Shown piece after piece: positions 31,896 to 40,710 of a DNA stretch of 47,123 bases. The DNA lies in the NCBI GenBank assembly GCA_028751095.1, contig JAQZCZ010000005.1:1-47123 (forward strand). Reading direction: 5' to 3'. The notes under the pieces were generated by a model. That model saw only the letters and a program-made list of their open reading frames with translations, did not search any database and was not told the DNA's origin. How positions within the stretch are numbered: position 1 is the first letter of the stretch; each line of letters begins with the position of its first letter. The translations under genes were made by a program, and so were the position numbers. This DNA comes from Euryarchaeota archaeon Ods01. Its GTDB lineage: Archaea > Halobacteriota > Halobacteria > Halobacteriales > Halorutilaceae.

Positions 31896-33644
31896 ATGGA
31901 GGAGAACGGCGGTCGGGACGCGGCGCACGAAGCCGAGGAGGAGGGTCGTACTACCGACGGCGTTCCCCAGCCGAGGACGGACGGCGTGGCTGGTGTGGAG
32001 GAGAAAGAGCCGTCAGAAGGGGTGCAGGATACGAAGGACGAAGTAGTCGACGAGACGATGGAGTCCCTCGGGAAGTCGTCACCGTTCGACGAAACCCCCG
32101 ACCGCGGCTTCGTCGCTGAGCGTTTCTTCGACTTCGGATACCTCGAAGACGAGACGGTCGAACGTTACTGGCTGAACCCGCCCTACGCGTACACGACGGT
32201 TCTGTACGACGACGAGTCTAAGACGAGGTACTACAACGTCACCGAGCCTAAGCTCAACGAAACCGAGGAGTACGTCAGGCGCGACATGAAGCCCGTTGTC
32301 AAGGAGGAGCTTGCGGGAAGGAGCTTCGAAGAAGGGGAATGGGACGAGTTCGACGAGGCTGTCGTCGAGGTTCTCGCCGACTACACGAACGTCTTCGACG
32401 CCGGTACGGTCCACAAGCTCGCCTACTACCTGATGCGCGACTTCCGCGGGTACGGCGAGATAGACGCGCTCCTCCGCGACGGACGTATCGAGGATATCTC
32501 CGCCGACGGCTCCGACGTGCCTGTATTCGTCTACCACACCGACTACCGTGACCTGCCGACGAACGTCGTCCTCGACGAAGGTGAGATAAGCGGGCAGGTC
32601 CGGCGGCTCGCACAGCGCGCCGGAGAGATGATATCTTTCTCGGACCCCGTCGTGAGTTCGACACTCCCCGACAACCACCGCGTACATCTGACGCTCGGTA
32701 GCGACATAGCGCCGCGGGGAGCTAACTTCACCATCCGTCTGTTCAACTCAGTCCCGTTCACGCCCGTAGACCTGATACGGTCGAACACGTTCTCGCTCGA
32801 ACAGATGGCTTTCCTCTGGCTAGCCGTCGAACACAGGAAGTCGATACTGTTCGTCGGACCGACCGCGAGCGGGAAGACGACGAGCATGAACGCCGTCTCC
32901 CTGTTTATCGAGCCGTACTCGAAGGTCGTCACGATAGAGCAGACGCGCGAGCTGTCGATGCCCCATGACAACTGGGTCGCGGGCGTGACGCGCGACGGAG
33001 GCGGGCGCGACGACGAGACGAGCGTCACGATGAACGACCTACTCGGTGCGGCGCTCCACCAGCGTCCCGAATACATACTCGTCGGCGAGATACGGACACA
33101 GCCCGACGTTCTCTGGACCTTCCTCCAGTCGGTCTTCACCGGACACGCGGGTTCGACTACCTTCCACGCAACCGATGTAGAGGAGACGGTGAACCGTTTC
33201 CGCGCGGAGCCGTTCAGTCTTCCCGAGGCGATGATAGCGTCGCTTGACCTCGTCTCGATACAGAGGCAGGTACGTCTCGGCGACAGGCGCGTCCGTCGGT
33301 GTGCGCGTATATCCGAACTCGGACAGGACGACGGGGGCACCGTAAAGATAAACGACCTGTTCAACCGTGACGCAGAGACGGACCAGCACGTTCCGCAGGA
33401 CTACATGAGTTCGGAGACGGTTACGGATATCGGAGACGAGTTCGGATGGAACGAAGCGGAACTTGTCGAGGAGGTTTCGCGCCGTAAGAGCTTCCTCCGG
33501 TATCTCGTCCGTAACGGCATCTCCGACTACCAAGACATCTGGGCGGCTCTTTTCGCCTACAGACGTGACCGCGAAGGTGTCGTCAGCGCGATAGACGAAG
33601 GGACGTTCAAGCCGTCCGAGATAAAGATTAACTACTATGACTGA
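31896..33644 (+). CDS. type IV pilus / type II secretion ATPase (archaeal PilB/TadA-like)
   Basis: A 582-aa ATPase. The first 60 residues are acidic and disordered-looking. The core has ILFVGPTASGKTTSMNAVS (Walker A, about residue 320), an Asp box with VTIEQTRELSMPH, and YILVGEIRTQPDVLWTFLQS (Walker B), followed by GHAGSTTFHAT (His box). It powers assembly of pilin-like subunits from the cytoplasmic side of the membrane. Two haloarchaeal PilB types exist; linkage to a two-domain PilC and pilins matches the PilB3-C3 arrangement known from Haloferax. Confidence 0.93.
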   Translation: MEENGGRDAAHEAEEEGRTTDGVPQPRTDGVAGVEEKEPSEGVQDTKDEVVDETMESLGKSSPFDETPDRGFVAERFFDFGYLEDETVERYWLNPPYAYTTVLYDDESKTRYYNVTEPKLNETEEYVRRDMKPVVKEELAGRSFEEGEWDEFDEAVVEVLADYTNVFDAGTVHKLAYYLMRDFRGYGEIDALLRDGRIEDISADGSDVPVFVYHTDYRDLPTNVVLDEGEISGQVRRLAQRAGEMISFSDPVVSSTLPDNHRVHLTLGSDIAPRGANFTIRLFNSVPFTPVDLIRSNTFSLEQMAFLWLAVEHRKSILFVGPTASGKTTSMNAVSLFIEPYSKVVTIEQTRELSMPHDNWVAGVTRDGGGRDDETSVTMNDLLGAALHQRPEYILVGEIRTQPDVLWTFLQSVFTGHAGSTTFHATDVEETVNRFRAEPFSLPEAMIASLDLVSIQRQVRLGDRRVRRCARISELGQDDGGTVKINDLFNRDAETDQHVPQDYMSSETVTDIGDEFGWNEAELVEEVSRRKSFLRYLVRNGISDYQDIWAALFAYRRDREGVVSAIDEGTFKPSEIKINYYD

Positions 33645-33653
33645 GCCAAGCTC

Positions 33654-33660
33654 AAGGAGG
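33654..33660 (+). promoter_or_regulatory. strong Shine-Dalgarno site deciding a TTG start
   Basis: AAGGAGG lies 5 nt before the TTG at 33666, supporting that codon as the start of the PilC-like gene in an internal operon position. Confidence 0.7.
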
Positions 33661-33665
33661 ACGGC

Positions 33666-35456
33666 TTGCTGAGGCGGTTCCTACGCGACAGACGCGGACG
33701 TTTCGAGGACCTCCGTCTGTCGCTGGCTCAGGCAGGCATGACGACGACGTTCGACAGGTATCTCGCCCGCGCCGTCCGTCTCTCGTTCCTACCGGTCGTC
33801 GCCGGCGCGTTAGCAGGAGTCGCCCTTGCCTACCTCGGATGGACGGTGTACGCCGCGGCGGCGGGCGTCGGCGGACTCCTCGTCGGCGGCTCTGTACTCG
33901 GCGTCTTCCTCGTCTATCCGTCGGTTCGGGCGAAGAAACGAGGGCGCGAGATAGAGGCGTCGCTCCCCTACGCGATGACAGCCATCTACGTACTGTCGAA
34001 GGCAGGTATGTCGTTCCCCGATATAGCCAAGGTCTTCGCCGAGTCAGAGGAGTTCTACGGCGAGATTTCGGTCGAGTTCGGACGTATACGGCGCGACGTA
34101 ACCTACTACGGCGAGGACCTGCTCACCGCGCTCGAAAACGCCGAGAGAACTACGCCGAGCGACGAGTTCGCCGGCTTCCTTGACGACCTATCGACCGTCA
34201 TGGCGTCTAAGACAGGCTTCTCCGAGTTCGCCGAGAGCGGGTACCGGAAACAGCAGGAGAAGGCGGAGGAGACTCAGGAAGCCTTCGTGAGTCGTCTCGC
34301 CTCCTTCGCTCAGATTTACGTCATACTCGTCTTCGTCGGTCCCGTCTTCGCCCTCGTCCTTCTGATACTCCTGTCGTTCAGCGGGGCTGATACGATGCCC
34401 GTCGTCTACGTGACCGCGTACGTCTATCCCGTGGTCGGCGTCGTCTTAGCCGTCGCGGCTCTCGACGCGATGGAGGCGGGCGTGAGCGTTCCGTCAGCCG
34501 GAAAGGACGACGCCGAGAGAGAAGCAAAGCCGCCCGACGACGAGACGTACAGAAGGTACCGGCGGGCGAAGCTGAAGCGTCGTCTCGTAAGACTCCGTCC
34601 TTTCGCCGCCGTCCGTCGCCGTCCGTCGCTCGCGCTCGTCGTGACCGTGCCGGTCGTCTCCGTCGTCGCGGCGTTAGCCGTCTACGAAACGGGCGTCGGT
34701 CCCGCTGAATTCTACGCCGAAAGTCCCGTGGAAGCCACGGCGGCAGGGGTGTTCGCCGCGGCGGTCGTCGTCACCCCGACAGCGTTTCTGTACAGGCTCC
34801 GTCACGCACGTCGTGAGGCTTTCGTCGACCGTATCCCCGACCTCTGTGAACGTCTCGCCGAAGCTTCGTCGGTCGGTATGACGCCGGTCGAGGCGGCACG
34901 CGTCGTCTCGGAGAACGTCAAGGGCGGCGTTGCCGACGAGATGAGACGTGTTCACGACGAGGCTATACTGACGAACGATGTCTTCTCGGCTCTGCTGGCT
35001 TCGGCGCGCCGCGTCGGGATAGCCGAGTACGGTCTGACGGTCAAGACGGCGGCGGAGGCGACGCGCGCGACCAACGACCTCGAAAAGACGCTCCGGTCGC
35101 TCTCCGAAGCCGCCGGCTCGCGGGCGAAGCTTCGTGCGGAACGCCGTAGGTCGATGGAGCTTTACGCCGTCGTCGTGGTTCTCGGTCTCGGAACGTTTGT
35201 CGCAACCGCCGTCTTCCTCGAACTCTTCTTCCTGCCTCGTCTCTCGGAGGTAGCGGGCGCGACGGAGGCAGGCTTCCTGACCGCGCCGCCGATACCCCCC
35301 GAGGGATACACGACCGTCCTTTTCCACGCGACGCTGGTTCAGGCGGCTGTCAACGGTCTGTTCATCGGCAAGCTACGTGACGGTCGTATGCGCGCAGGAC
35401 TCGTCTACAGCGTCGTCTTCGTCGTCGGCGTCACCGCCGCGTTCGTGGCTCTCTGA
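33666..35456 (+). CDS. type II secretion system F / PilC-like membrane platform protein
   Basis: A 596-aa protein begun by TTG with a strong ribosome-binding site. It has two T2SSF domains (about residues 90-215 and 375-500), each with the helical pattern seen in LPYAMTAIYVLSKAGMSFPD and DRIPDLCERLAEASSVGMTP. Hydrophobic helix groups flank them at about 36-85, 215-265, 325-370 and 500-596. It is the inner-membrane platform that couples the ATPase to pilin assembly. The duplicated form is usual for haloarchaea. It lies 21 nt after the ATPase gene. Confidence 0.92.
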   Translation: MLRRFLRDRRGRFEDLRLSLAQAGMTTTFDRYLARAVRLSFLPVVAGALAGVALAYLGWTVYAAAAGVGGLLVGGSVLGVFLVYPSVRAKKRGREIEASLPYAMTAIYVLSKAGMSFPDIAKVFAESEEFYGEISVEFGRIRRDVTYYGEDLLTALENAERTTPSDEFAGFLDDLSTVMASKTGFSEFAESGYRKQQEKAEETQEAFVSRLASFAQIYVILVFVGPVFALVLLILLSFSGADTMPVVYVTAYVYPVVGVVLAVAALDAMEAGVSVPSAGKDDAEREAKPPDDETYRRYRRAKLKRRLVRLRPFAAVRRRPSLALVVTVPVVSVVAALAVYETGVGPAEFYAESPVEATAAGVFAAAVVVTPTAFLYRLRHARREAFVDRIPDLCERLAEASSVGMTPVEAARVVSENVKGGVADEMRRVHDEAILTNDVFSALLASARRVGIAEYGLTVKTAAEATRATNDLEKTLRSLSEAAGSRAKLRAERRRSMELYAVVVVLGLGTFVATAVFLELFFLPRLSEVAGATEAGFLTAPPIPPEGYTTVLFHATLVQAAVNGLFIGKLRDGRMRAGLVYSVVFVVGVTAAFVAL

Positions 35457-35465
35457 CCCCAAACG

Positions 35466-35472
35466 CTTACTT
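35466..35472 (+). promoter_or_regulatory. possible box A for the first pilin-like gene
   Basis: CTTACTT, preceded by an AAAC stretch, lies about 25 nt before the GTG at 35494. Confidence 0.4.
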
Positions 35473-35493
35473 GCGTCCTCGCTTAGGGCATCC

Positions 35494-36729
35494 GTGTACC
35501 AAGAGGGCGAAGACAGCGGCGTCTCTACGGTGGTCGGCGCGGTCCTGATACTCGTCATTCTCCTCGTTCTCCTGTCGCTGTATCAGGTCTACGGAGTCCC
35601 GAGCGAGAACCGCGAAACCGAGTTCAAACACAGTCAGGACGTGCGCGGCGACTTCCTCGACGCCCGTAACGCCGTCCTCGACGCGAAACGGACGGGACGC
35701 GGAACGTCGGCGTCGGTCCGTCTTGCCCCTCAGTATCCGACGCGCCTGTTCGGCATCAATCCGCCGCCTCCGACCGGGACCGTCGAGACGACCGACAACG
35801 GCACCATCGAGGTCCGTGACCAAGCCAACAGCCTCGTAGACGCCTGTCCAGTCACCGACCAGACGCGTATGTTAGAGTACGAGGCGGCGTACAACGAGTA
35901 CCGAGACGGTCCGACGATGAGGTATGAGAACACGGTAGCGTACGCCGACTACGACGAGGCGACGCGCCTCTTGTCGGAGCAGAAGCTCGTCGAAGGCAGG
36001 ACAGTCAACCTCGTCGTGCTTCAGCCCGAGTTCTCGGAGACGGGTACCGGAGTCGCCTCCTTCGAGCCTCGTCCGGGCGGTATCGTGGAAAGACGCGTCA
36101 ACAGTCCGACGGTGACTGTTCCGACAGAACTCGGCGAGGACGACTGGGAGGGACTCCTCGACGGAGAGGTTGACGCCGGTGACGTGGACGTGACCGACGG
36201 AGAACTGACGGTCGAACTCGACGGCGTCCATACGGTCTCTTGCGGCGTCGTAGGGACACGCGGCGCACCGCCTGGTGGAGGGCGCGGGGATGCCGGCGAC
36301 GGCGACGTTAACCCCGCCGGACCTGGAAGCGTCTCTTTCGTCGGCGGCGAGATACTCGGACCTGGAGGAGGACCGCCTGGACAGCAGGCTTCGCACGACG
36401 TACGTCTAACGTTCGAGAACAACGCCGACGAGGACGCGACGGTTACGGAAGCACGTATAGCCTTCTACTACCAGTCGCCTCAGCCTGCACGCGCCGATAT
36501 TACGGAGGCAGACCTGTACGACTCGCCGACACCGCCGACGAACTTCAGGGCGAACCTCGTGATACTCAACCCCGCGGTCGAGGTGACGCCGCCCGTCGTC
36601 TTCGAAGGAGATTCGCAGACAGATATCTCGTTGCGGTTCGACGTGCGTCCGCACCAGAACGACTTCTTCGTAATGCGTCTCACATTCGAAGACGGTCGGA
36701 CGGGTCTGTACTTTGTCAGCATGTCTTGA
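35494..36729 (+). CDS. large type IV pilin-like protein
   Basis: A 411-aa protein from the GTG at 35494 (the open frame extends to 35377 inside the PilC-like gene). The N-terminus is VYQEGEDSGVSTVVGAVLIL and continues as a long hydrophobic helix, the layout of archaeal pilins with cleavage just before the hydrophobic stretch (after Gly in DSG). The rest is an extracellular beta-rich domain, with a Gly/Pro-rich spacer (about 255-300) and a C-terminal Ig-like domain ending YFVSMS. It may be a minor pilin, tip adhesin or initiator. No separate class III signal peptidase gene is nearby. Confidence 0.8.
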   Translation: MYQEGEDSGVSTVVGAVLILVILLVLLSLYQVYGVPSENRETEFKHSQDVRGDFLDARNAVLDAKRTGRGTSASVRLAPQYPTRLFGINPPPPTGTVETTDNGTIEVRDQANSLVDACPVTDQTRMLEYEAAYNEYRDGPTMRYENTVAYADYDEATRLLSEQKLVEGRTVNLVVLQPEFSETGTGVASFEPRPGGIVERRVNSPTVTVPTELGEDDWEGLLDGEVDAGDVDVTDGELTVELDGVHTVSCGVVGTRGAPPGGGRGDAGDGDVNPAGPGSVSFVGGEILGPGGGPPGQQASHDVRLTFENNADEDATVTEARIAFYYQSPQPARADITEADLYDSPTPPTNFRANLVILNPAVEVTPPVVFEGDSQTDISLRFDVRPHQNDFFVMRLTFEDGRTGLYFVSMS

Positions 36730-36740
36730 CCGTAGGAATC

Positions 36741-36747
36741 CTTTTAC
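36741..36747 (+). promoter_or_regulatory. box A for the main pilin gene
   Basis: CTTTTAC lies 23-29 nt before the ATG at 36770. Confidence 0.5.
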
Positions 36748-36769
36748 CCGTGCGGCGCTTCTGACACCT

Positions 36770-37240
36770 ATGAGAAAACGGAGACAACGTCAAGACAAGG
36801 CTCAGAGCGAGATAATCGGTGCTATCTTGCTCGTTGTCATTACGCTGATACTTGCGTCGGTCCTCGCCGTCTATGTCTTCGACGTAGGTGGACAGCAGTT
36901 AGGTGACAGACCGCCGCAGGTCAACTTCGCGTTCCAGAACACGACCGACGGACTGCAGGCGACACACGACGGCGGTCAGCCTCTCGCGGTTGAGAGGGTA
37001 GAGATAGTCGTGACAGACGACGGCGAAGCACCTACCGCGGTCGCCCTAGGTGAGACGCCCGTCGCGGGGGGAACGACGCGTATAAGCGCGACCGAGACTG
37101 ACTTTGACAACGACGACATCCGCGTAGGCGACAGCGCCATCGTCGCCGAAGGAGTGGGTTCAGGTGACGAGGTCCGTATAGTCCATATCAACCCCGACAC
37201 GGGTGAAGGAACCGTCGTAGCGCGGTACATAGGGAGATAA
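36770..37240 (+). CDS. archaeal type IV pilin
   Basis: A 156-aa protein from the ATG at 36770. A short basic leader, MRKRRQRQDKA, is followed by QSEIIGAILLVVITLILASV and LAVYVFD: a classic class III signal with cleavage expected before Gln-Ser-Glu, leaving Glu near the mature N-terminus. The remainder is a beta-rich headgroup of about 110 residues. It is likely the major pilin or a pilin of the PilB/PilC-like apparatus encoded just upstream, with its own promoter for higher expression. Confidence 0.88.
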   Translation: MRKRRQRQDKAQSEIIGAILLVVITLILASVLAVYVFDVGGQQLGDRPPQVNFAFQNTTDGLQATHDGGQPLAVERVEIVVTDDGEAPTAVALGETPVAGGTTRISATETDFDNDDIRVGDSAIVAEGVGSGDEVRIVHINPDTGEGTVVARYIGR

Positions 37241-37251
37241 CGAGGTGAAAG

Positions 37252-37515
37252 ATGTCTGAAAACACAGAAGTCGGCGTCGGCAGACGTATGTTGCTCGGTG
37301 TGGTAGCGCTAGTAGGTACCGGAGTTCTCTTTGTCGTCGGCATGGACGTGATAGTAAACAGGCTCGCGCCCACGGTGGCATCGCCGTTCCCCGTCTACAC
37401 AGCAGGCTTCCTGTTCGGAACGTGGTCGATACTGACGATGACGTTCGTCTCGAACTACATCGGAAAGAAGCTGTACGGCGTTCCTTGCGTGACCTACAAG
37501 TTCCCGAAGGAGTGA
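37252..37515 (+). CDS. small two-helix membrane protein of the pilus cluster
   Basis: An 87-aa protein preceded by a near-perfect ribosome-binding site (GAGGTGA, 37242-37248). Two hydrophobic helices (LLGVVALVGTGVLFVVGMDV and VYTAGFLFGTWSILTMTFVS) are joined by a short loop; both termini are probably cytoplasmic. Not recognised. Co-transcription with the pilin gene, 11 nt upstream, suggests an accessory to pilus assembly. Confidence 0.72.
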   Translation: MSENTEVGVGRRMLLGVVALVGTGVLFVVGMDVIVNRLAPTVASPFPVYTAGFLFGTWSILTMTFVSNYIGKKLYGVPCVTYKFPKE

Positions 37516-37542
37516 AGACCGACGAGCGGATTCAGACGACCG

Positions 37543-38370
37543 ATGAAAGACGGAAGAGATGACGTAGACGAGGCTCTCGTCGAGGAACTCCAGCGCCTGC
37601 ACGACGAACTCGGCGTTCCGCCTCGGACGGTTGACGCAGGGAGGTACGGCAGGTTCAGCCCTGCGCTCTACGCCGAGAAGTTCGGCTCTTGGGAGGAAGC
37701 CCTCAAAGCCGCAGGCATAGACGGTAGTCCGGAGAGACCGAGCGACGGCGTCACAGTCTCCGAGAAAGACATCGGAGACGACAAGGTCAACGAGAAAGAG
37801 GACGAAGACGACGGCGACGACCTTGACGGGTTCGAAGCCGCCGTCGTCAGGACGGCGTCACAGGTCAAGGGCGCGCCCTCACCGGACGACCTCAGGGAGC
37901 GCGGCTACTCGGTCAACGAAGCTGTCGAGGAACACGGCTCTTGGAAGGCTTTCCTGCGGTCGCTCGGCGTCAAAACGGAGTACGTCGAGGGGTCAAGAAA
38001 CGAGCGACGCACACCCGACGAAGCCGAACGGCTCCTCGACGATATCGAGCGTTACGTCAGCCTGCGCGGCGAACCGCCGACGGAGGAGGACGTTTCCGAG
38101 ACCGGATGGATGAGCGCGCCCGAAGACTACCGGCGTATCTTCGGAGGCGTCGAGGAGGCGGTCGGCGAACTCGACGACGGGGACGCGCGCGAAGATGAGG
38201 GTGTCGACGACGAACTCGTGAGCGAGGTCAAGAGGTACTACCTCCGGAGGGGCGAACCGCCGACCGAAGAAGACGTTAGGCGGGAGGACTGGATGTCATC
38301 GCCACGCCGGTACGCCGAGGTCTTCGGAGGCGTCGACGAAGCTGTCGAGGCGGCAGGCGTCGACGGATAG
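37543..38370 (+). CDS. protein of four homing-endonuclease-associated repeats
   Basis: A 275-aa protein made of four repeats of about 50 residues, each a helix, a loop with G(V/E)PP, and a closing helix: repeat 1 has RLHDELGVPPRTVDAGRYGR and KFGSWEEALKAAGID, repeat 2 ends EHGSWKAFLRSLGV, repeats 3 and 4 have LRGEPPTEEDV and LRRGEPPTEEDVRREDWMS. This is the homing endonuclease associated repeat, a DNA-binding unit. No HNH or other nuclease motif is present, so it is not an endonuclease by itself. An acidic linker separates repeats 1 and 2. Its 3' end abuts endonuclease III. Confidence 0.85.
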   Translation: MKDGRDDVDEALVEELQRLHDELGVPPRTVDAGRYGRFSPALYAEKFGSWEEALKAAGIDGSPERPSDGVTVSEKDIGDDKVNEKEDEDDGDDLDGFEAAVVRTASQVKGAPSPDDLRERGYSVNEAVEEHGSWKAFLRSLGVKTEYVEGSRNERRTPDEAERLLDDIERYVSLRGEPPTEEDVSETGWMSAPEDYRRIFGGVEEAVGELDDGDAREDEGVDDELVSEVKRYYLRRGEPPTEEDVRREDWMSSPRRYAEVFGGVDEAVEAAGVDG

Positions 38371-39060
38371 CTAACAGCCCTCACAGGCGCAGTAGACGTT
38401 GCAGACGGGGTTGCCGCAGTCGGGGTTCCTTGCAGTACAGTACTCGCGCCCGTGACGTATGAGGAGAACATGGAGCGGATAGGCGAGGTCGTCGGGAACG
38501 ACAGCATCGAGAACGTCGTGGGCACGGCTGTTTGTCGCCGACTCGGGGACGAGCCCGAACCTCTTCGATACGCGTTCGACGTGTGTATCGACCGCCATCG
38601 TCGGCTTGCCGAAATGGAAGCTCAGGACGACGCTTGCCGTCTTGGGTCCTACGCCCTTGATGTCGGTGAGCCAGTCCTTTGCGTCGTCGGTTGGGAGGGC
38701 GTCGAGAAACGCGAGCGAGTACGCGCCCGACTCCTCGTGTACGGCGGCGAGGGCGCGCTGTATACGTGCCGCCTTCTGGTCGGGGAGTCCTGCGACACGT
38801 ATCACGTCGGCGAGTTCGTCGTGGTCCGCCTCCGCTATCTCGGCGAATCCGTCGTACTCGTCGAACAGGCTTTCGGCGGCGCGGCGCGTGTTCTCGTCGG
38901 CAACGTTCTGCGAGAGTATCGTCGTAACGAGCTGTCGGACGCCTTCGCCCGGGTCAACGTCTTCCGAACCGTGTCCCTCGCGGCTGTCGACCTCGCCGTG
39001 TAACGAAACGAGGTCGTTGTGTAGCTCCCGAACGTCGGCTTCATCCCAGTCGCGCGTCAT
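38371..39060 (-). CDS. nth: endonuclease III (DNA glycosylase/AP lyase)
   Basis: A 229-aa HhH-GPD enzyme. The helix-hairpin-helix IKGVGPKTASVVLSF supplies the Schiff-base Lys140, and AVDTHVERV supplies Asp158. The C-terminus has Cys at 208, 215, 220, 224, 226 and 229; the first spacing (C-x6-C) matches the iron-sulfur loop of Nth, but the rest differs from the canonical C-x2-C-x5-C, so the ligand set is uncertain. It excises oxidised pyrimidines and nicks abasic sites in base excision repair. It converges with the repeat protein with no gap. Confidence 0.92.
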   Translation of the reverse strand: MTRDWDEADVRELHNDLVSLHGEVDSREGHGSEDVDPGEGVRQLVTTILSQNVADENTRRAAESLFDEYDGFAEIAEADHDELADVIRVAGLPDQKAARIQRALAAVHEESGAYSLAFLDALPTDDAKDWLTDIKGVGPKTASVVLSFHFGKPTMAVDTHVERVSKRFGLVPESATNSRAHDVLDAVVPDDLAYPLHVLLIRHGREYCTARNPDCGNPVCNVYCACEGC

Positions 39061-39098
39061 CGTGGGAAACGACGGGGCGCGACAACATCAACGCGTCG

Positions 39099-40115
39099 TT
39101 AATCCGACGAGTAGGCGACCGATTCGCCCGTCTCCAGACCGTTCCTGACGGCGGCGTGGACACGCGCCTCGCCGACGACCCAGTCGCCCGTGACGTAGAC
39201 TCCTTCGTCGGCGGCGGAGTCGACCACGCCGCGCCCCACGCGTCCGTCTGCGAGCGCGTACCTCCAGCCTTGGTGGTCGGTCCAGTCGGGTTGGGCGAGA
39301 CGGTCGTCGTCCATGATATCGGCGGTGAGTTGGGCGAGTTCGGCGACGTTTTCGTCGGGCGGCGCGTCGTACATCTCGGTCGACCAGTCGGGCGCGGCTT
39401 GAACGACCAAGACGGACTCGCCGTCGGGAACATGCTCGGGCTTGCAGTCCTCGCGGGATATCCAGCCAACGTCGTGCCGGTCGTCGGTGTTTATCAGCGC
39501 GTAGTAAGGGACATCGACCTCGAAGCCGTATCCGAGGACGGCGGTCCATACAGTCCTGTACGGAACCTCAGCCGCGGCTTCGCCTAGACGGTCAACTGCG
39601 GCGACGCCCGTCTCCGACAGGAGTTCGGCGGTCTGTGGCGCGGGAGGGTTGACGACGAGGGCGTCGAAGGGACCGCGTTCGTCCCCGCCGGCGGTGAGTC
39701 GCCAGCCGTCTTCGTGGCGCACGTCTTCGACTCGCGTCCGGCGTTCGACGGTCGCGTCGGTCGCCCCGAACAGGTGTTTCGCCAGCCGCGTTATACCGTC
39801 TTCGTAGCTCCATTTGGTCTCGTCTTCGTCGCGTCCCTCAGAGACGTTTCCGTCGCCGTCGAAGGTCCATACGGCTCCGTCAACCTCAACGAGTCCGTCG
39901 TCAAACCTCCCGATTAGTTCGTTGACACGTTCGTCCGTGTCCTTGATGTAGTTGGCACCGTAGTCGTAGACGGTTCCGTCACGTCGGCGCGCGGCGGCAC
40001 GTCCACAGACACCTCCGGACTTCTCGAAGACCGTCATGTCGGCGTCGGTGGCGTTATCGACGACGTAAGCCGCGGCGGCGGCACCTGCGCCGGCACCGAT
40101 TACTCCCAGTTTCAT
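39099..40115 (-). CDS. renalase-like FAD-dependent oxidoreductase
   Basis: A 338-aa flavoprotein. The N-terminal dinucleotide motif is GVIGAGAGAAAAAYVVDNAT, then FEKSGGVCGRAAARRRDG (the GG-R contact of amine-oxidase-type flavoproteins) and YDYGANYIKD. The C-terminal FAD contact is YVTGDWVVGEARVHAAVRNG. The overall shape matches renalase-like NAD(P)/FAD proteins: a Rossmann domain with an inserted substrate domain. Substrate unknown; carotenoid or lipid desaturases are longer, so a small-molecule oxidase is more likely. Confidence 0.87.
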   Translation of the reverse strand: MKLGVIGAGAGAAAAAYVVDNATDADMTVFEKSGGVCGRAAARRRDGTVYDYGANYIKDTDERVNELIGRFDDGLVEVDGAVWTFDGDGNVSEGRDEDETKWSYEDGITRLAKHLFGATDATVERRTRVEDVRHEDGWRLTAGGDERGPFDALVVNPPAPQTAELLSETGVAAVDRLGEAAAEVPYRTVWTAVLGYGFEVDVPYYALINTDDRHDVGWISREDCKPEHVPDGESVLVVQAAPDWSTEMYDAPPDENVAELAQLTADIMDDDRLAQPDWTDHQGWRYALADGRVGRGVVDSAADEGVYVTGDWVVGEARVHAAVRNGLETGESVAYSSD

Positions 40116-40127
40116 GGTCGGTCTTCG

Positions 40128-40131
40128 GATC
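40128..40131. other. one of two GATC tetranucleotides found
   Basis: GATC inside GGATCC, in the spacer upstream of the renalase-like gene. Confidence 0.8.
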
Positions 40132-40166
40132 CGCGCCGGAATAGGCTCACGGTACCGTCCGCCGAC

Positions 40167-40580
40167 TCAGTCGCCCGTACGGTTCACAGGCTCGCCGACG
40201 CCTTCGACCGAACAACCGTCGGCATGGTCACATCTCGTGTAGAGTTCGTCGTAGTCGTCGGTTACAGCGTCGTCGCCCTGGGTCAACAGCCGCCGGAGGT
40301 CCTCGTTCCTCGATTCGAGTCCTTCGACCCTCTGCTCTATCCCCCGCAACTCGTCGAGTTCGAGCCTCGCATCGCGTAGCTCCTGCTCCGTCTCGTCCAG
40401 CTCCTCTTCAAGTTCCGCGATACGTTCGTTCCTTTCGTCAACGGCGTTGCCCACGCCGTCCATCTGTGTCTGGTAGTAGACGGTAACCCCCGCGGCACCG
40501 ACCACGGAGACAACCGAGACAGCTATCAGGAACGCGTTTATGCGTCCGCCTATCTCGCCCATCCACCGGTAGTAACTCAC
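40167..40580 (-). CDS. membrane-anchored coiled-coil protein
   Basis: A 137-aa protein with an N-terminal membrane helix (AFLIAVSVVSVVGAAGVTVY, about residues 16-35), then a coiled coil of about 65 residues (DERNERIAELEEELDETEQE onward to LESRNEDLRRLL). The polar tail contains two Cys (RCDHADGCS). It is probably a bitopic protein with the coiled coil outside the membrane, and resembles DivIC/FtsB-like or spacer proteins in shape only. Unknown function. Confidence 0.7.
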   Translation of the reverse strand: MSYYRWMGEIGGRINAFLIAVSVVSVVGAAGVTVYYQTQMDGVGNAVDERNERIAELEEELDETEQELRDARLELDELRGIEQRVEGLESRNEDLRRLLTQGDDAVTDDYDELYTRCDHADGCSVEGVGEPVNRTGD

Positions 40581-40677
40581 CGGACAGGTTATGGCTTGCG
40601 ACTGTCAGAGAAGGTAGTTGACGCGTTCAATCTATTCCACACGTAGGTTTTCGTCTTCGAGAGCGATAACCCAACGA

Positions 40678-40707
40678 CTATACGTATGGGCGCGGTAGGT
40701 AGACTGC
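40678..40707 (+). promoter_or_regulatory. box A plus conserved 11-nt leader element of cold-shock gene 2
   Basis: CTATACG at 40678-40684 starts exactly 33 nt before the ATG and AGGTAGACTGC at 40697-40707 ends 3 nt before it, the same geometry as in the first cold-shock gene. Confidence 0.65.
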
Positions 40708-40710
40708 AGC

